A stretch of DNA of 64,000 nucleotides from Azospirillum sp. (GTDB lineage: Bacteria > Pseudomonadota > Alphaproteobacteria > Azospirillales > Azospirillaceae): contig WGNK01000006.1 in the NCBI GenBank assembly GCA_016124535.1, positions 62,001 to 126,000 on the forward strand, read 5' to 3'. Of the stretch, positions 1-7,871 are shown in pieces. The stretch's first letter is position 1. Each line of letters starts with the position of its first letter. The notes beneath the pieces are model-generated. The model was not told the DNA's origin, did no database searches, and was given only the letters and a program-made list of their open reading frames with translations. A program made the translations under genes and the position numbers.

Positions 1-452
1 TCTCGGCGCTGCAGGCGGCGGCGGCCCGCGCTGGAGCGCCGCTCGGCCATGACTTCTGCGCGATCTCGCTGTCCGATCTGCTGACGCCGTGGCCGGCGAT
101 CGAGGCGAGGCTGCAGGCTGCGGCGACCGCGGATTTCGTGGTCGCCCTCTACAATCCGGTATCCCAGCGACGAACCACCCAGCTGGCACGGGCTCAGGAA
201 ATTCTGAGCCAGCACCGGCCACCGACGACGCCGGTGGTGCTGGCGCGCAACCTCGGCCGCGCTGGCGAAGCGGTACGGGTGACGAGCTTGGCGGGGCTCG
301 ACGTGACCACGGTCGATATGCTGACCCTGGTACTGGTCGGCTCGTCGGCGACCACCCTGGTCCCACGCGGCGATGGCGGAACCTGGGTCTACACGCCCCG
401 CGGCTACGCCGGCAAGACATCCAGCGTCAACGCCGCCGGGGAACCGTCATGA
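1..452 (+). CDS. cobJ: Precorrin-3B C17-methyltransferase, C-terminal part
   Basis: The reading frame is open from the window edge, so the 5' end is missing. The visible 149 residues carry the C-terminal half of a class III SAM-dependent tetrapyrrole methylase: [16 protein letters not shown] near the start, then [11 protein letters not shown], and a NLGRAGE segment. These are typical of CobJ, which methylates C17 and contracts the corrin ring in cobalamin synthesis. It overlaps cobM by four bases (ATGA at 449-452), so the two are translationally coupled. The next gene being CobM supports the assignment. Confidence 0.9.
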   Translation, partial: SALQAAAARAGAPLGHDFCAISLSDLLTPWPAIEARLQAAATADFVVALYNPVSQRRTTQLARAQEILSQHRPPTTPVVLARNLGRAGEAVRVTSLAGLDVTTVDMLTLVLVGSSATTLVPRGDGGTWVYTPRGYAGKTSSVNAAGEPS

Positions 453-1210
453 CGGTCCATTTCATCGGCGCCGGTCCGGGCGCGCCGGACCTGATCACCA
501 TCCGTGGCCGCGACCTGATCGCGCGCTGCCCGGTTTGCCTCTATGCCGGCTCGCTGGTGCCGGTCGAGCTGGTGGCCTACGCGCCCGCCGGTGCCAGGGT
601 GATCGATACCGCCCCCCTGACGCTCGACCAGATCATCGAGGAGATGGCCGCAGCCGAGCGGGATGGTCACGACGTCGCGCGGGTCCATTCCGGCGATCCC
701 TCGCTCTATGGCGCGATCGCCGAGCAGATCGTCCGCCTGGACCGGCTGGGCATCGGATGGGACATCACGCCGGGCGTGCCCGCCTATGCCGCGGCTGCGG
801 CCGCCCTCGGCACCGAATTGACGCTGCCGGAGATCGCCCAGACCGTGATTCTGACCCGCACCGCGATGCAGGCCTCGGCGATGCCCGAGGGCGAAGCGCT
901 GGCGGTGCTGGGACGCTCGGGCGCCACCCTGGCAATTCACCTGTCGGTGCGCAACCTGCGCCACATCGTCGACGAGTTGACCCCGCTCTACGGTGCCGAT
1001 TGCCCGGTCGCCGTCGTCTACCGGGCCAGTTGGCCCGACCAGCAGGTGATCCGCGGCACGCTCGCCAACATCCAGCCGCAGGTGCGGGCGGCCAAGCTGA
1101 CCCGGACCGCGCTGATCCTGGTCGGCCGGGTGCTGGGCGCCCGCGATTTCCGCGACAGCGCACTCTACGACCCGGCCCACGCCCATATCCTGCGCCCGGA
1201 ACGGGGATAA
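449..1210 (+). CDS. cobM: Precorrin-4 C11-methyltransferase
   Basis: A 253-residue cytosolic methylase that transfers a methyl group from SAM to C11 of precorrin-4 in the aerobic cobalamin pathway. The N-terminus has the SAM-binding [15 protein letters not shown], followed by YAGSLVP and [12 protein letters not shown], and [12 protein letters not shown], all standard for CobM/CbiF. Length is normal for the family. I start at the ATG at 449, which overlaps the cobJ stop; a longer open frame upstream is only read-through of cobJ. It is the last gene of the cobalamin cluster here, since the next gene is convergent. Confidence 0.95.
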   Translation: MTVHFIGAGPGAPDLITIRGRDLIARCPVCLYAGSLVPVELVAYAPAGARVIDTAPLTLDQIIEEMAAAERDGHDVARVHSGDPSLYGAIAEQIVRLDRLGIGWDITPGVPAYAAAAAALGTELTLPEIAQTVILTRTAMQASAMPEGEALAVLGRSGATLAIHLSVRNLRHIVDELTPLYGADCPVAVVYRASWPDQQVIRGTLANIQPQVRAAKLTRTALILVGRVLGARDFRDSALYDPAHAHILRPERG

Positions 1211-1253
1211 GCCGGCGCGCCGGTGGCGGCACTCCAGCCACCGCCGGCGGATT

Positions 1254-2012
1254 TCAGGTCGACAGGAAGCGCTGCTGATCGCCCTCCAGCACCAGGCAGG
1301 TCAAGCGGCCGGTGGCGAAGGCGCCGGTGTCGATGCCGATCCGGTTGGGCCGGATTTCCGGCGTCTCGGCAATGGTATGGCCATGGACCACGACCTTGCC
1401 ATGGTCAGCACTCGACAGCAGGAACGGATCGCGGATCCACAGCAGGTCGGCGCTGGCCTGGCGCTCGAACGGCACGCCCGGCCGAATGCCGGCATGGACG
1501 AAGAAGTAATCGCCGACACTGAACGAGGGCTTCAGCCGATTGAGAAAATCGAGATGCCTGGGCGGGATTTCCCAGCGTATCTTGCGTTGCAGCATGGCCA
1601 ATTCGTCGCGATTGGGCCAGCCGACCGGAGCGGGCAGCCCGTAGCTCTCCAGGGTCGCCTTGCCGCCCATGGTCAACCAGCCGGCGCCGTCGCGCAGGTC
1701 GGCCAGGAAGCGCAGCATCAGGTCCTCGTGGTTGCCGCGCAGATAGACGATCCGAAAGCCGTCCGGACTGCAGGCGATCAGCCGATCGATCACGCCCTTG
1801 GAATCGCTGCCGCGATCGACGTAGTCGCCGAGGAAAACCAGTCCCTTGGCGCGGTTCGGACGGGCCGCGGCATCGGCTTCTACTGCTTCGAGCAGCTGTG
1901 CAAGCAGATCGGACCGGCCATGGATATCGCCGACGGCGTAGAGCCGGAGCCCTTCGGGCAGCCGCGGCTTGCGACCTTCCTCGCTACGTGCCCGGTCGTC
2001 GCCCTCGCTCAC
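1254..2012 (-). CDS. PPP-family metallophosphatase (serine/threonine phosphatase-like)
   Basis: A 252-residue calcineurin-like phosphoesterase. The metal-binding motifs are all present and in order: GDIHG near residue 29, GDYVDRG near 63, GNHE near 95, then HAG near 173 and HGHT near 213. This matches bacterial PrpA/PphA-type protein phosphatases or diadenosine-tetraphosphatase relatives, so the substrate may be phosphoprotein or ApppN nucleotides. The start is a GTG at 2012; no in-frame ATG lies upstream. It converges with cobM across about 43 bases that contain an imperfect GC-rich dyad (about 1219-1249). Confidence 0.85.
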   Translation of the reverse strand: MSEGDDRARSEEGRKPRLPEGLRLYAVGDIHGRSDLLAQLLEAVEADAAARPNRAKGLVFLGDYVDRGSDSKGVIDRLIACSPDGFRIVYLRGNHEDLMLRFLADLRDGAGWLTMGGKATLESYGLPAPVGWPNRDELAMLQRKIRWEIPPRHLDFLNRLKPSFSVGDYFFVHAGIRPGVPFERQASADLLWIRDPFLLSSADHGKVVVHGHTIAETPEIRPNRIGIDTGAFATGRLTCLVLEGDQQRFLST

Positions 2013-2114
2013 CCCATCCCCATCACAATCTGTGCTATCCCGCCGAGGATCACAGGACGAAACCCTAATCCCACTGTCGCAAACACGCCATAAATTCTCA
2101 GCTATTTTTATACA

Positions 2115-2417
2115 TCACCGCGGTGGCGGCGGCGCCAGCGCGCCCTGGCCGAACGGCGGCCAGGCCTGGGGGTCCGGCACATAGCCCTGTCCCGGCAGCC
2201 GCCGGATCACCTGGCCGTCCGGGCCGAGGCTGACGTCGCCGTAATGGCTCCAGACATGGCCGCGATTATCGAGGGTCTGGTTGCCGACCGTGTAATAGGT
2301 GGTGCCGTCGTTGCAGGCAATGAACGCGCCGGCGCGCTGGCACACCGGCTCGGCGGCGGCGGCGGTTCCGATGGTCAGCACCGCCAGCAGGCCGCTTGCG
2401 ATCGATCTGTACGTCAT
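2115..2417 (-). CDS. Small secreted protein of unknown function
   Basis: A 100-residue protein with a clear Sec signal peptide (MTYRSIASGLLAVLTIGTAAAA, cleavage after about residue 22) and two cysteines in the mature part (CQRAG...ACNDG) that could form a disulfide. The rest is rich in Gly, Tyr and Pro and ends APPPPR. I do not recognise the family. I use the ATG at 2417 because the signal peptide starts there, with an AAGGGTG ribosome site; a longer frame starts upstream and crosses a run of nine C's at 2432-2440. Likely periplasmic. Confidence 0.65.
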   Translation of the reverse strand: MTYRSIASGLLAVLTIGTAAAAEPVCQRAGAFIACNDGTTYYTVGNQTLDNRGHVWSHYGDVSLGPDGQVIRRLPGQGYVPDPQAWPPFGQGALAPPPPR

Positions 2418-2431
2418 GGCCGCACCCTTCG

Positions 2432-2440
2432 CCCCCCCCC
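2432..2440. repeat. Homopolymeric tract of nine C
   Basis: Nine consecutive C residues lie 15-23 bases upstream of the start of the small secreted protein gene on the minus strand, where they read as G. Such tracts are prone to slippage and here sit between a probable promoter and the ribosome site. Confidence 0.6.
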
Positions 2441-2486
2441 TTTGCAGACAGGTGGGGCGCGGGCGGCTCAAAACAATCGCTGGCTC

Positions 2487-3464
2487 CTACAAACCGAAGG
2501 CGCCGAGCAGGTGTTTGACCGCGAGCGTCGGCGTCAGCGTCCCCTCGGTAACCGCCCGCTCGACCGCAGGCAAATCGCGCACCACCGCGGGGTGGCTGCG
2601 CAGCGCCGACATCAGGCGGTCATCGACCATCGCCCACATCCAGCCCAGCTGCTGCTGGCGGCGACGCTCCTGAAACTCGCCGGTTGCAGACATCCTGGTC
2701 TTGTGATCGACGATGTGAGTCCACAGGGCGTCCAGCCCGATATTGCGCAAGCCGCTGCAGATCACCACCGGCGGCGACCAGGTCGGGCTGGCCGGGGTCA
2801 GAATATGCAGCGCCCGGCGGTATTCACGCGCGGCATCCTTGGCCCGCATGTCATTGGCCCCGTCGCATTTATTGACCGCGATCATGTCGGCCAGCTCCAG
2901 GATGCCCTTCTTGATCCCCTGGAGTTCGTCGCCCGCTCCCGGCACCATCAGCACCAGGAAGAAATCGGTCATGTCCGAGACCATGGTCTCGGACTGTCCG
3001 GTGCCGACTGTTTCGACCAGGATCACGTCGAAGCCGGCGGCCTCGCAGACCACGATGGTCTCACGGGTGCTGCGGGTCACCCCGCCCAGGGTGCAGGATG
3101 ACGGCGACGGCCGGATGAAGGCGTTCTCGTCGGCCGACAGATTGGCCATGCGGGTCTTGTCGCCGAGGATGCTGCCGCCGCTGCGGCTGCTTGACGGATC
3201 GACCGCGAGCACCGCGACCTTGTGGCCGGCCCTGGTCAAATCGCAGCCGAACGCCTCGATGAAGGTGCTCTTGCCGGCCCCCGGCACACCGGAAATGCCG
3301 ATGCGCTGCGACTTGCCGGCATGCGGCAAGAGCTTGAGCAGCATCTCCTCGGCGCGCTCCTGGTGGTGCTTGTTGCGGCTTTCGACCAGCGTGATCGCCC
3401 GACCGAGCCAGGCCCGGTTGCCGGAGAGGACGCCGGAAACGTAGTCGTCGATGGTGGCAGTCAT
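2487..3464 (-). CDS. meaB: Methylmalonyl-CoA mutase-associated GTPase MeaB (ArgK family)
   Basis: A 325-residue G3E-type P-loop GTPase that gates cofactor loading and protects adenosylcobalamin-dependent methylmalonyl-CoA mutase. Visible motifs: Walker A GVPGAGKST near residue 60, VDPSSSRSGGSILGDKTRM near 93, ETVGTGQSE near 151, and NKCDG near 200. Length and order match MeaB/ArgK. The mutase itself is not in this window, although the cobalamin cluster at the left edge is functionally linked because it makes the cofactor. The ATG at 3464 begins immediately before the conserved N-terminal helix. Confidence 0.95.
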   Translation of the reverse strand: MTATIDDYVSGVLSGNRAWLGRAITLVESRNKHHQERAEEMLLKLLPHAGKSQRIGISGVPGAGKSTFIEAFGCDLTRAGHKVAVLAVDPSSSRSGGSILGDKTRMANLSADENAFIRPSPSSCTLGGVTRSTRETIVVCEAAGFDVILVETVGTGQSETMVSDMTDFFLVLMVPGAGDELQGIKKGILELADMIAVNKCDGANDMRAKDAAREYRRALHILTPASPTWSPPVVICSGLRNIGLDALWTHIVDHKTRMSATGEFQERRRQQQLGWMWAMVDDRLMSALRSHPAVVRDLPAVERAVTEGTLTPTLAVKHLLGAFGL

Positions 3465-4034
3465 GTGGGGATGGCAGCTCTCAAACCATGGCGGCCCCCG
3501 GTTATACCCCGAGATGCCGCCGGTGTCGGACCGAAAAATGCTGAGATATTAAACGAAATGCGTCCAGCTAAATCAACTGCCGAAGACCCAAACAGCGATG
3601 GTGGCCGGGCCGGTCTGGCGGGTGGCCAGGACATAGGGCACGATTGCAAATTCCCAACCCTTCCTGCATAGAGACCTACCGTATAATCCAGCTCTGTGAA
3701 CAACGATATGGTCTGGGCAGTTCGAGAATCGGCAGAGTCTTGTGTTCGATCGCTGCCGAGCCCACTGGCCGCCGGCGACCAGGGGGCGGCGTTGCCGGCC
3801 GGATCGGGAGGGCGGCTCGCCGCCATCCGGTCGAAACCCTTCGATTCCCGACCAGACCCGGCGGTTTTCGCAGGGCACAGTCGCGTCTTCTGGTGCAACT
3901 CGACCGGGGGGGCCATATCGACGGGCTGTGCCGACGCTTGGGTCAGCCCAAAGGGCGCCAGAACGGCGGCGTGGAGGACGGCGGTATTGTCATGTCGGGG
4001 CCCCCGCCGCAGCGCCGGGGCGGAGGAAACGAGC
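3465..4034. other. Intergenic region, no supported gene
   Basis: About 570 bases between divergent meaB and the MFS transporter. Several overlapping open frames exist but none has family-like sequence or a good ribosome site. The left part (3530-3700) is AT-richer and includes a TATAAT at 3682-3687, though without a good -35 partner. It may hold promoters for both flanking genes or a decayed gene. Confidence 0.4.
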
Positions 4035-5276
4035 ATGGACGAGCGGACACCGGGATCGGGTTGGGCGTTACGGATCGACCACACCGTGCTGGCGTTGGCT
4101 GCCGGTGCCGGGGTGCTGGGGCTGTCGATGGGGATTAGGCAGGTGTTCGGCCTGTTCGTCGGCCCGCTCTCGGTTGAACGCGGCTGGCCGGTTGCCACAT
4201 TTGCCTTTGCGCTCGCCCTGCAGAATCTGATCTGGGGCTTGGTCCAGCCGTTCGTTGGTGCCGCCGCCGACCGCTGGGGGCCGGTGCGGGTGATCTGGGC
4301 CGGGACCGGGCTCTACGCTGCCGGGCTGACGCTGACCGCGCTGTCGCCCTCCCCGATCGCCGCGGTGTTCGGCGCCGGCATCCTGGTCGGCGTCGGCATC
4401 AGCACTTCGAGTTTCGCGGTGATCCTGGGTGCGGTCGGACGGATGGTGACGCCGGAGCGACGCAGCTTTGCCCTCGGCGTCGCCACCGCCGGCGGCTCGT
4501 TCGGCCAGATGGCGATGATCCCGGTGGCGCAGGACCTGTTGGCCGGCCAGGGCGTGGTCGGCGCCCTTGAGGGCCTCGGCCTGCTGGCTCTGGCCATGGC
4601 ACCGCTCGCCCTGCTGATCGGCCGTCCGTCCTCAGACCAGCCCGGCAGCGGGGCGATCGGGGCGATGCCGACACTTGGCATGCGCGCAACCTTGATCGAA
4701 GCGTTCAAGCATCGTGGTTTTCGCTTGCTGACGCTGGGCTTCTTCGTTTGCGGCTTTCACATCGCCTTCGTCGCCATCCACCTGCCCGGCTACCTGGCGA
4801 CCTGCCACATGCCGCCCGCCCTGGCCGGACACGCACTGATCGCGATCGGCTTCTTCAACATGGTCGGGTCCTGGGTCGCCGGCATCCTGGGCGATTCCTG
4901 GCGCCCGAAATATTTGCTGAGCGGCCTCTACCTGCTGCGCGCACTCGGCATCGCCCTGTTCCTGGCAATGCCGATCTCTGAATTCAGCGTCATGCTGTTC
5001 GCCGCCTTCATCGGATCCTTGTGGCTGGCAACCGTGCCGCTGACCAGCGGCGTCATCGTCGGCATCTTCGGGGCGCGCTATCTCGGCACGCTGTTCGGCA
5101 TCGTGTTCCTCAGCCATCAGGTCGGCGCGTTCCTGGGGGCTTGGCTGGGCGGCACGCTGTTCGACCTGACCGGGTCCTACGACGCCATGTGGTACCTGTC
5201 GATCGCGCTGGGGCTGGCCGCCGCGGTGGTCCACCTGCCGATCTCCGACCGTGCGCTGCAGCCGGCGACGCCGTAA
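4035..5276 (+). CDS. Major facilitator superfamily transporter
   Basis: A 413-residue inner-membrane transporter with about twelve hydrophobic segments and a central loop near residues 200-215. The N-terminal half has LSMGIRQVFGLFVGPLS and the RWGPVRV loop after TM2, typical of the oxalate/monocarboxylate-like MFS branch. Substrate cannot be told from sequence. The frame is open much further upstream, but I start at the ATG at 4035 because a strong GGAGGAA lies seven bases before it and hydrophobic sequence begins shortly after. Confidence 0.85.
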   Translation: MDERTPGSGWALRIDHTVLALAAGAGVLGLSMGIRQVFGLFVGPLSVERGWPVATFAFALALQNLIWGLVQPFVGAAADRWGPVRVIWAGTGLYAAGLTLTALSPSPIAAVFGAGILVGVGISTSSFAVILGAVGRMVTPERRSFALGVATAGGSFGQMAMIPVAQDLLAGQGVVGALEGLGLLALAMAPLALLIGRPSSDQPGSGAIGAMPTLGMRATLIEAFKHRGFRLLTLGFFVCGFHIAFVAIHLPGYLATCHMPPALAGHALIAIGFFNMVGSWVAGILGDSWRPKYLLSGLYLLRALGIALFLAMPISEFSVMLFAAFIGSLWLATVPLTSGVIVGIFGARYLGTLFGIVFLSHQVGAFLGAWLGGTLFDLTGSYDAMWYLSIALGLAAAVVHLPISDRALQPATP

Positions 5277-5310
5277 CCTCCCGCGGATCGCCGCGTCAGC
5301 GATTCCGGTG

Positions 5311-5559
5311 TCACCGGGTCGGAGGCGCGGCGGCCGGCGCCGTCGGCAGTTCCAAGGCGAGATAGTCCAACTTTTCGCTGGCCTGGCATTCGTAGCTATA
5401 GGCGAAGGGGGCATCCGGGACATACCGGCCATGGACGGTACCGGCGATCAGCGCCGCTTGCAGCGCGCAGGCCGATTCGCTCTGATAAGCAAAGGGCACC
5501 GCCAGATAGCTGCATATTTTCGAGCCGATATAGACCTTGACCAGCAGTTGATAGATCAT
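5311..5559 (-). CDS. Small hypothetical protein
   Basis: An 82-residue protein beginning MIYQLLVKVYIGSKICSYLA, with three cysteines, several aromatics and a Pro/Ala-rich tail. It has a GGAG ribosome site about nine bases before the ATG and a good candidate promoter upstream (5624-5651), which favours a real gene. No signal peptide or family is recognised. The last part of the gene converges with the MFS gene. Confidence 0.5.
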   Translation of the reverse strand: MIYQLLVKVYIGSKICSYLAVPFAYQSESACALQAALIAGTVHGRYVPDAPFAYSYECQASEKLDYLALELPTAPAAAPPTR

Positions 5560-5623
5560 TGCACGCTCCGTCTCGTCAGGCGGCGAAGCACTCCTGCCCT
5601 CGTCCCAATCTCAGGTAGAATTT

Positions 5624-5651
5624 AATATAACTGTCATATTTGTTAAAACAA
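5624..5651 (-). promoter_or_regulatory. Candidate sigma-70 promoter for the small gene at 5311-5559
   Basis: On the minus strand TTGTTT (5651-5646) and TATATT (5629-5624) are separated by 16 bases, inside an AT-rich patch that stands out from the GC-rich surroundings. Confidence 0.4.
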
Positions 5652-5807
5652 CTAGCCAAAAGTATAGGCCACGGTCTTCCCGACGCCGGCAAAACGCTGT
5701 CGCCGGCCTGCCGCGCCTGAAGCCGGCCGCCGTAACCGATTGACTTTGCCCGGCCGCGGGACAAAGTCTGGCCGGCGCCCCGCCCCTTCCACGTTCAGGC
5801 CGCTGCC

Positions 5808-7040
5808 GTGACCAAGCTCTCCTTGTCCAAGTCCAAAATCCCGATCCTGCTGCTCGAGGGCATCGACGAGACCGCCCTGGCGGCCTTTCGCGCCCGCGGC
5901 TACGACAACATCGAGGCGCTGCCCAAGGCGCTCGACGAGGCCGACTTGATCGAGCGGATCGCCACCGTCCGAATGATCGGCATCCGCTCCCGGACCCAGC
6001 TCAACCAGCGGGTGCTGAGTGCGGCCAAGCGGCTGATCGCGGTCGGCTGCTTCTGCATCGGCACCAACCAGGTCGATGTCGGGACGGCGCGGCGCCAGGG
6101 CGTTCCGGTGTTCAACGCGCCCTATTCCAATACCCGCTCGGTCGCCGAGCTGGTGATTGCCGAGATCATCCTGCTGATGCGCGGCATCCCGGCCAAGAAC
6201 GCCGCCGCCCACCGCGGCACCTGGCTGAAATCGGCCAAGGATTCATTCGAGATTCGCGGCAAGGTGCTGGGCATCGTCGGCTATGGCCATATCGGCACCC
6301 AGCTTTCGGTATTGGCCGAGTCGATGGGCATGCAGGTGCGCTACTACGACATCGTCAAAAAGCTGGCGATCGGCAACGCCCAGCCAGTTTCCAGCCTCGA
6401 CGAGTTGCTGGACAGCGCCGACGTGGTCAGCCTGCATGTGCCCGACACCAAGGCGACACGCGGCATGATCGGCCCCCGCGAACTCGGGCGGATACGCAAA
6501 AAGTCTTATCTGATCAATGCCTCGCGCGGCACTGTGGTCGATATCCCGGCGCTCGCCGCGGCCTTGGCCGACGGTCACCTCGCCGGAGCGGCGATCGATG
6601 TCTTTCCCGAGGAGCCGGCCAGCAACAACGAAGAATTCCACAGCCCCTTGCGGGCTTTCGACAACGTCCTGCTGACCCCCCATATCGGCGGCAGCACGCT
6701 GGAAGCCCAGGCCAATATCGGCACCGAGGTTGCGGACAAGCTGATCGAATATTCAGACAACGGCGCCACCGTCGGCGCGGTCAATTTCGTACCGGTCGCC
6801 CTGCCGGTGCGCCACGGCGGCACCCGCTTCCTGCACATCCACAAGAACCAGCCGGGCGTGCTCAAGGCGGTCAACGAGGTCTTTGCCCGCAACGGGCTGA
6901 ACATAACCGGCCAGTACCTCCAGACCGATGCCGAGATCGGCTACGTCGTGATCGATCTCGACGGCGAGGTCGACGAGACGCAAATCGTGGCCGAGCTGCG
7001 GGCGATTGACGGCACGGTCCGGGCGCGCTTCCTTTACTGA
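5808..7040 (+). CDS. serA: D-3-phosphoglycerate dehydrogenase
   Basis: A 410-residue cytosolic enzyme that oxidises 3-phosphoglycerate with NAD, the first step of serine synthesis. It has the NAD-binding GYGHIG near residue 155, the catalytic NASRGTVVDIPAL arginine region, the EEPASN segment and PHIGGSTLEAQ with the catalytic histidine. A C-terminal ACT domain (about 335-410, HIHKNQPGVLKAVN) gives serine feedback inhibition. Length equals the E. coli-type enzyme, not the longer two-regulatory-domain form. Start is GTG at 5808; no good Shine-Dalgarno precedes it. A strong terminator follows. Confidence 0.95.
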   Translation: MTKLSLSKSKIPILLLEGIDETALAAFRARGYDNIEALPKALDEADLIERIATVRMIGIRSRTQLNQRVLSAAKRLIAVGCFCIGTNQVDVGTARRQGVPVFNAPYSNTRSVAELVIAEIILLMRGIPAKNAAAHRGTWLKSAKDSFEIRGKVLGIVGYGHIGTQLSVLAESMGMQVRYYDIVKKLAIGNAQPVSSLDELLDSADVVSLHVPDTKATRGMIGPRELGRIRKKSYLINASRGTVVDIPALAAALADGHLAGAAIDVFPEEPASNNEEFHSPLRAFDNVLLTPHIGGSTLEAQANIGTEVADKLIEYSDNGATVGAVNFVPVALPVRHGGTRFLHIHKNQPGVLKAVNEVFARNGLNITGQYLQTDAEIGYVVIDLDGEVDETQIVAELRAIDGTVRARFLY

Positions 7041-7068
7041 TCCCTTTCCCGATACCGCGGCTAAACAA

Positions 7069-7105
7069 AAAACGCCCCGGCGACCCTTGCTCGCCGGGGC
7101 GTTTT
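7069..7105. terminator. Bidirectional intrinsic terminator between serA and rpsD
   Basis: A perfect 15-bp inverted repeat (AAAACGCCCCGGCGA at 7069-7083, its complement at 7091-7105) with a 7-base loop. The outer A/T pairs give U-tracts on both strands, as expected for two convergent genes. Confidence 0.9.
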
Positions 7106-7124
7106 CCCGAAAAGGCGCGGCCGA

Positions 7125-7739
7125 TCAGCGGGAGTAGAATTCCACCACCAGGCTGGGCTCCATCTGCACCGGATAGGGCACATCGGCCACCGCCGGCCCG
7201 CGCACGAAGGTGCCTTTCAGGGCCTGCCGATCGACACTGAGATAGTCCGGTACGTCCCGCTCGCCCGAGACCACCGCCTCCAGAACCAAGGCCATCTGCT
7301 TGGCCTTGGCCGACAGCTCGATCACGTCGCCGTCCTTGACCTGGAACGACGGGATATTGACCCGGCGGCCATTGACCCGGATGTGGCCGTGATTGACGAT
7401 CTGGCGCGAGGCGAAGGGGGTCGGCGCGAACTTCATGCGGTAGACCACGGCGTCAAGCCGGCGCTCCAGCAGCTGGATCAGGTTCTCGCCGGTATCGCCG
7501 CGGCGGCGCACCGCTTCCTGGTAGAGCCGGCGGAACTGACGCTCGCCGATATTGCCGTAATAGCCCTTGAGCTTCTGCTTGGCCATCAGCTGCGTGCCGA
7601 AATCCGTCGGCTTCTTGCGCCGCTGGCCGTGCTGGCCCGGACCATATTCGCGCTTGTTGAGCGGGCTCTTGGGCCGGCCCCACAGATTGACGCCGAGGCG
7701 CCGGTCGATCTTGTATTTGGATTGCGCGCGCTTGCTCAT
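7125..7739 (-). CDS. rpsD: 30S ribosomal protein S4
   Basis: A 204-residue rRNA-binding protein that nucleates 30S assembly. It begins [21 protein letters not shown], has the [13 protein letters not shown] loop, and the S4 RNA-binding domain (about residues 93-155, [12 protein letters not shown]...[13 protein letters not shown]). Length is usual for alphaproteobacteria. I use the ATG at 7739, where the conserved N-terminus begins, instead of the longer open frame. It stands alone, not in the alpha operon. Confidence 0.97.
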   Translation of the reverse strand: MSKRAQSKYKIDRRLGVNLWGRPKSPLNKREYGPGQHGQRRKKPTDFGTQLMAKQKLKGYYGNIGERQFRRLYQEAVRRRGDTGENLIQLLERRLDAVVYRMKFAPTPFASRQIVNHGHIRVNGRRVNIPSFQVKDGDVIELSAKAKQMALVLEAVVSGERDVPDYLSVDRQALKGTFVRGPAVADVPYPVQMEPSLVVEFYSR

Positions 7740-7871
7740 GTCGTACTCTTGTCCTGCGGTTGTTGTCCCGATAGGTCCCGGATCGGCAAACGGCCGGGAC
7801 GGGGCATCAGCTCGAGGCATGCCCACGTTCTCGGGATGAGGCCGCGCACTATAAGGACGACGCCCCGAAAG

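Noticed and set aside
3461..4198. A 245-codon minus-strand frame overlapping the meaB promoter
   Set aside because: No conserved segment, no ribosome site and overlap with the MFS gene start.
5576..5764. A 62-codon minus-strand frame upstream of serA
   Set aside because: Its 3' part covers the likely promoter of the small gene at 5311-5559, and no ribosome site is visible.
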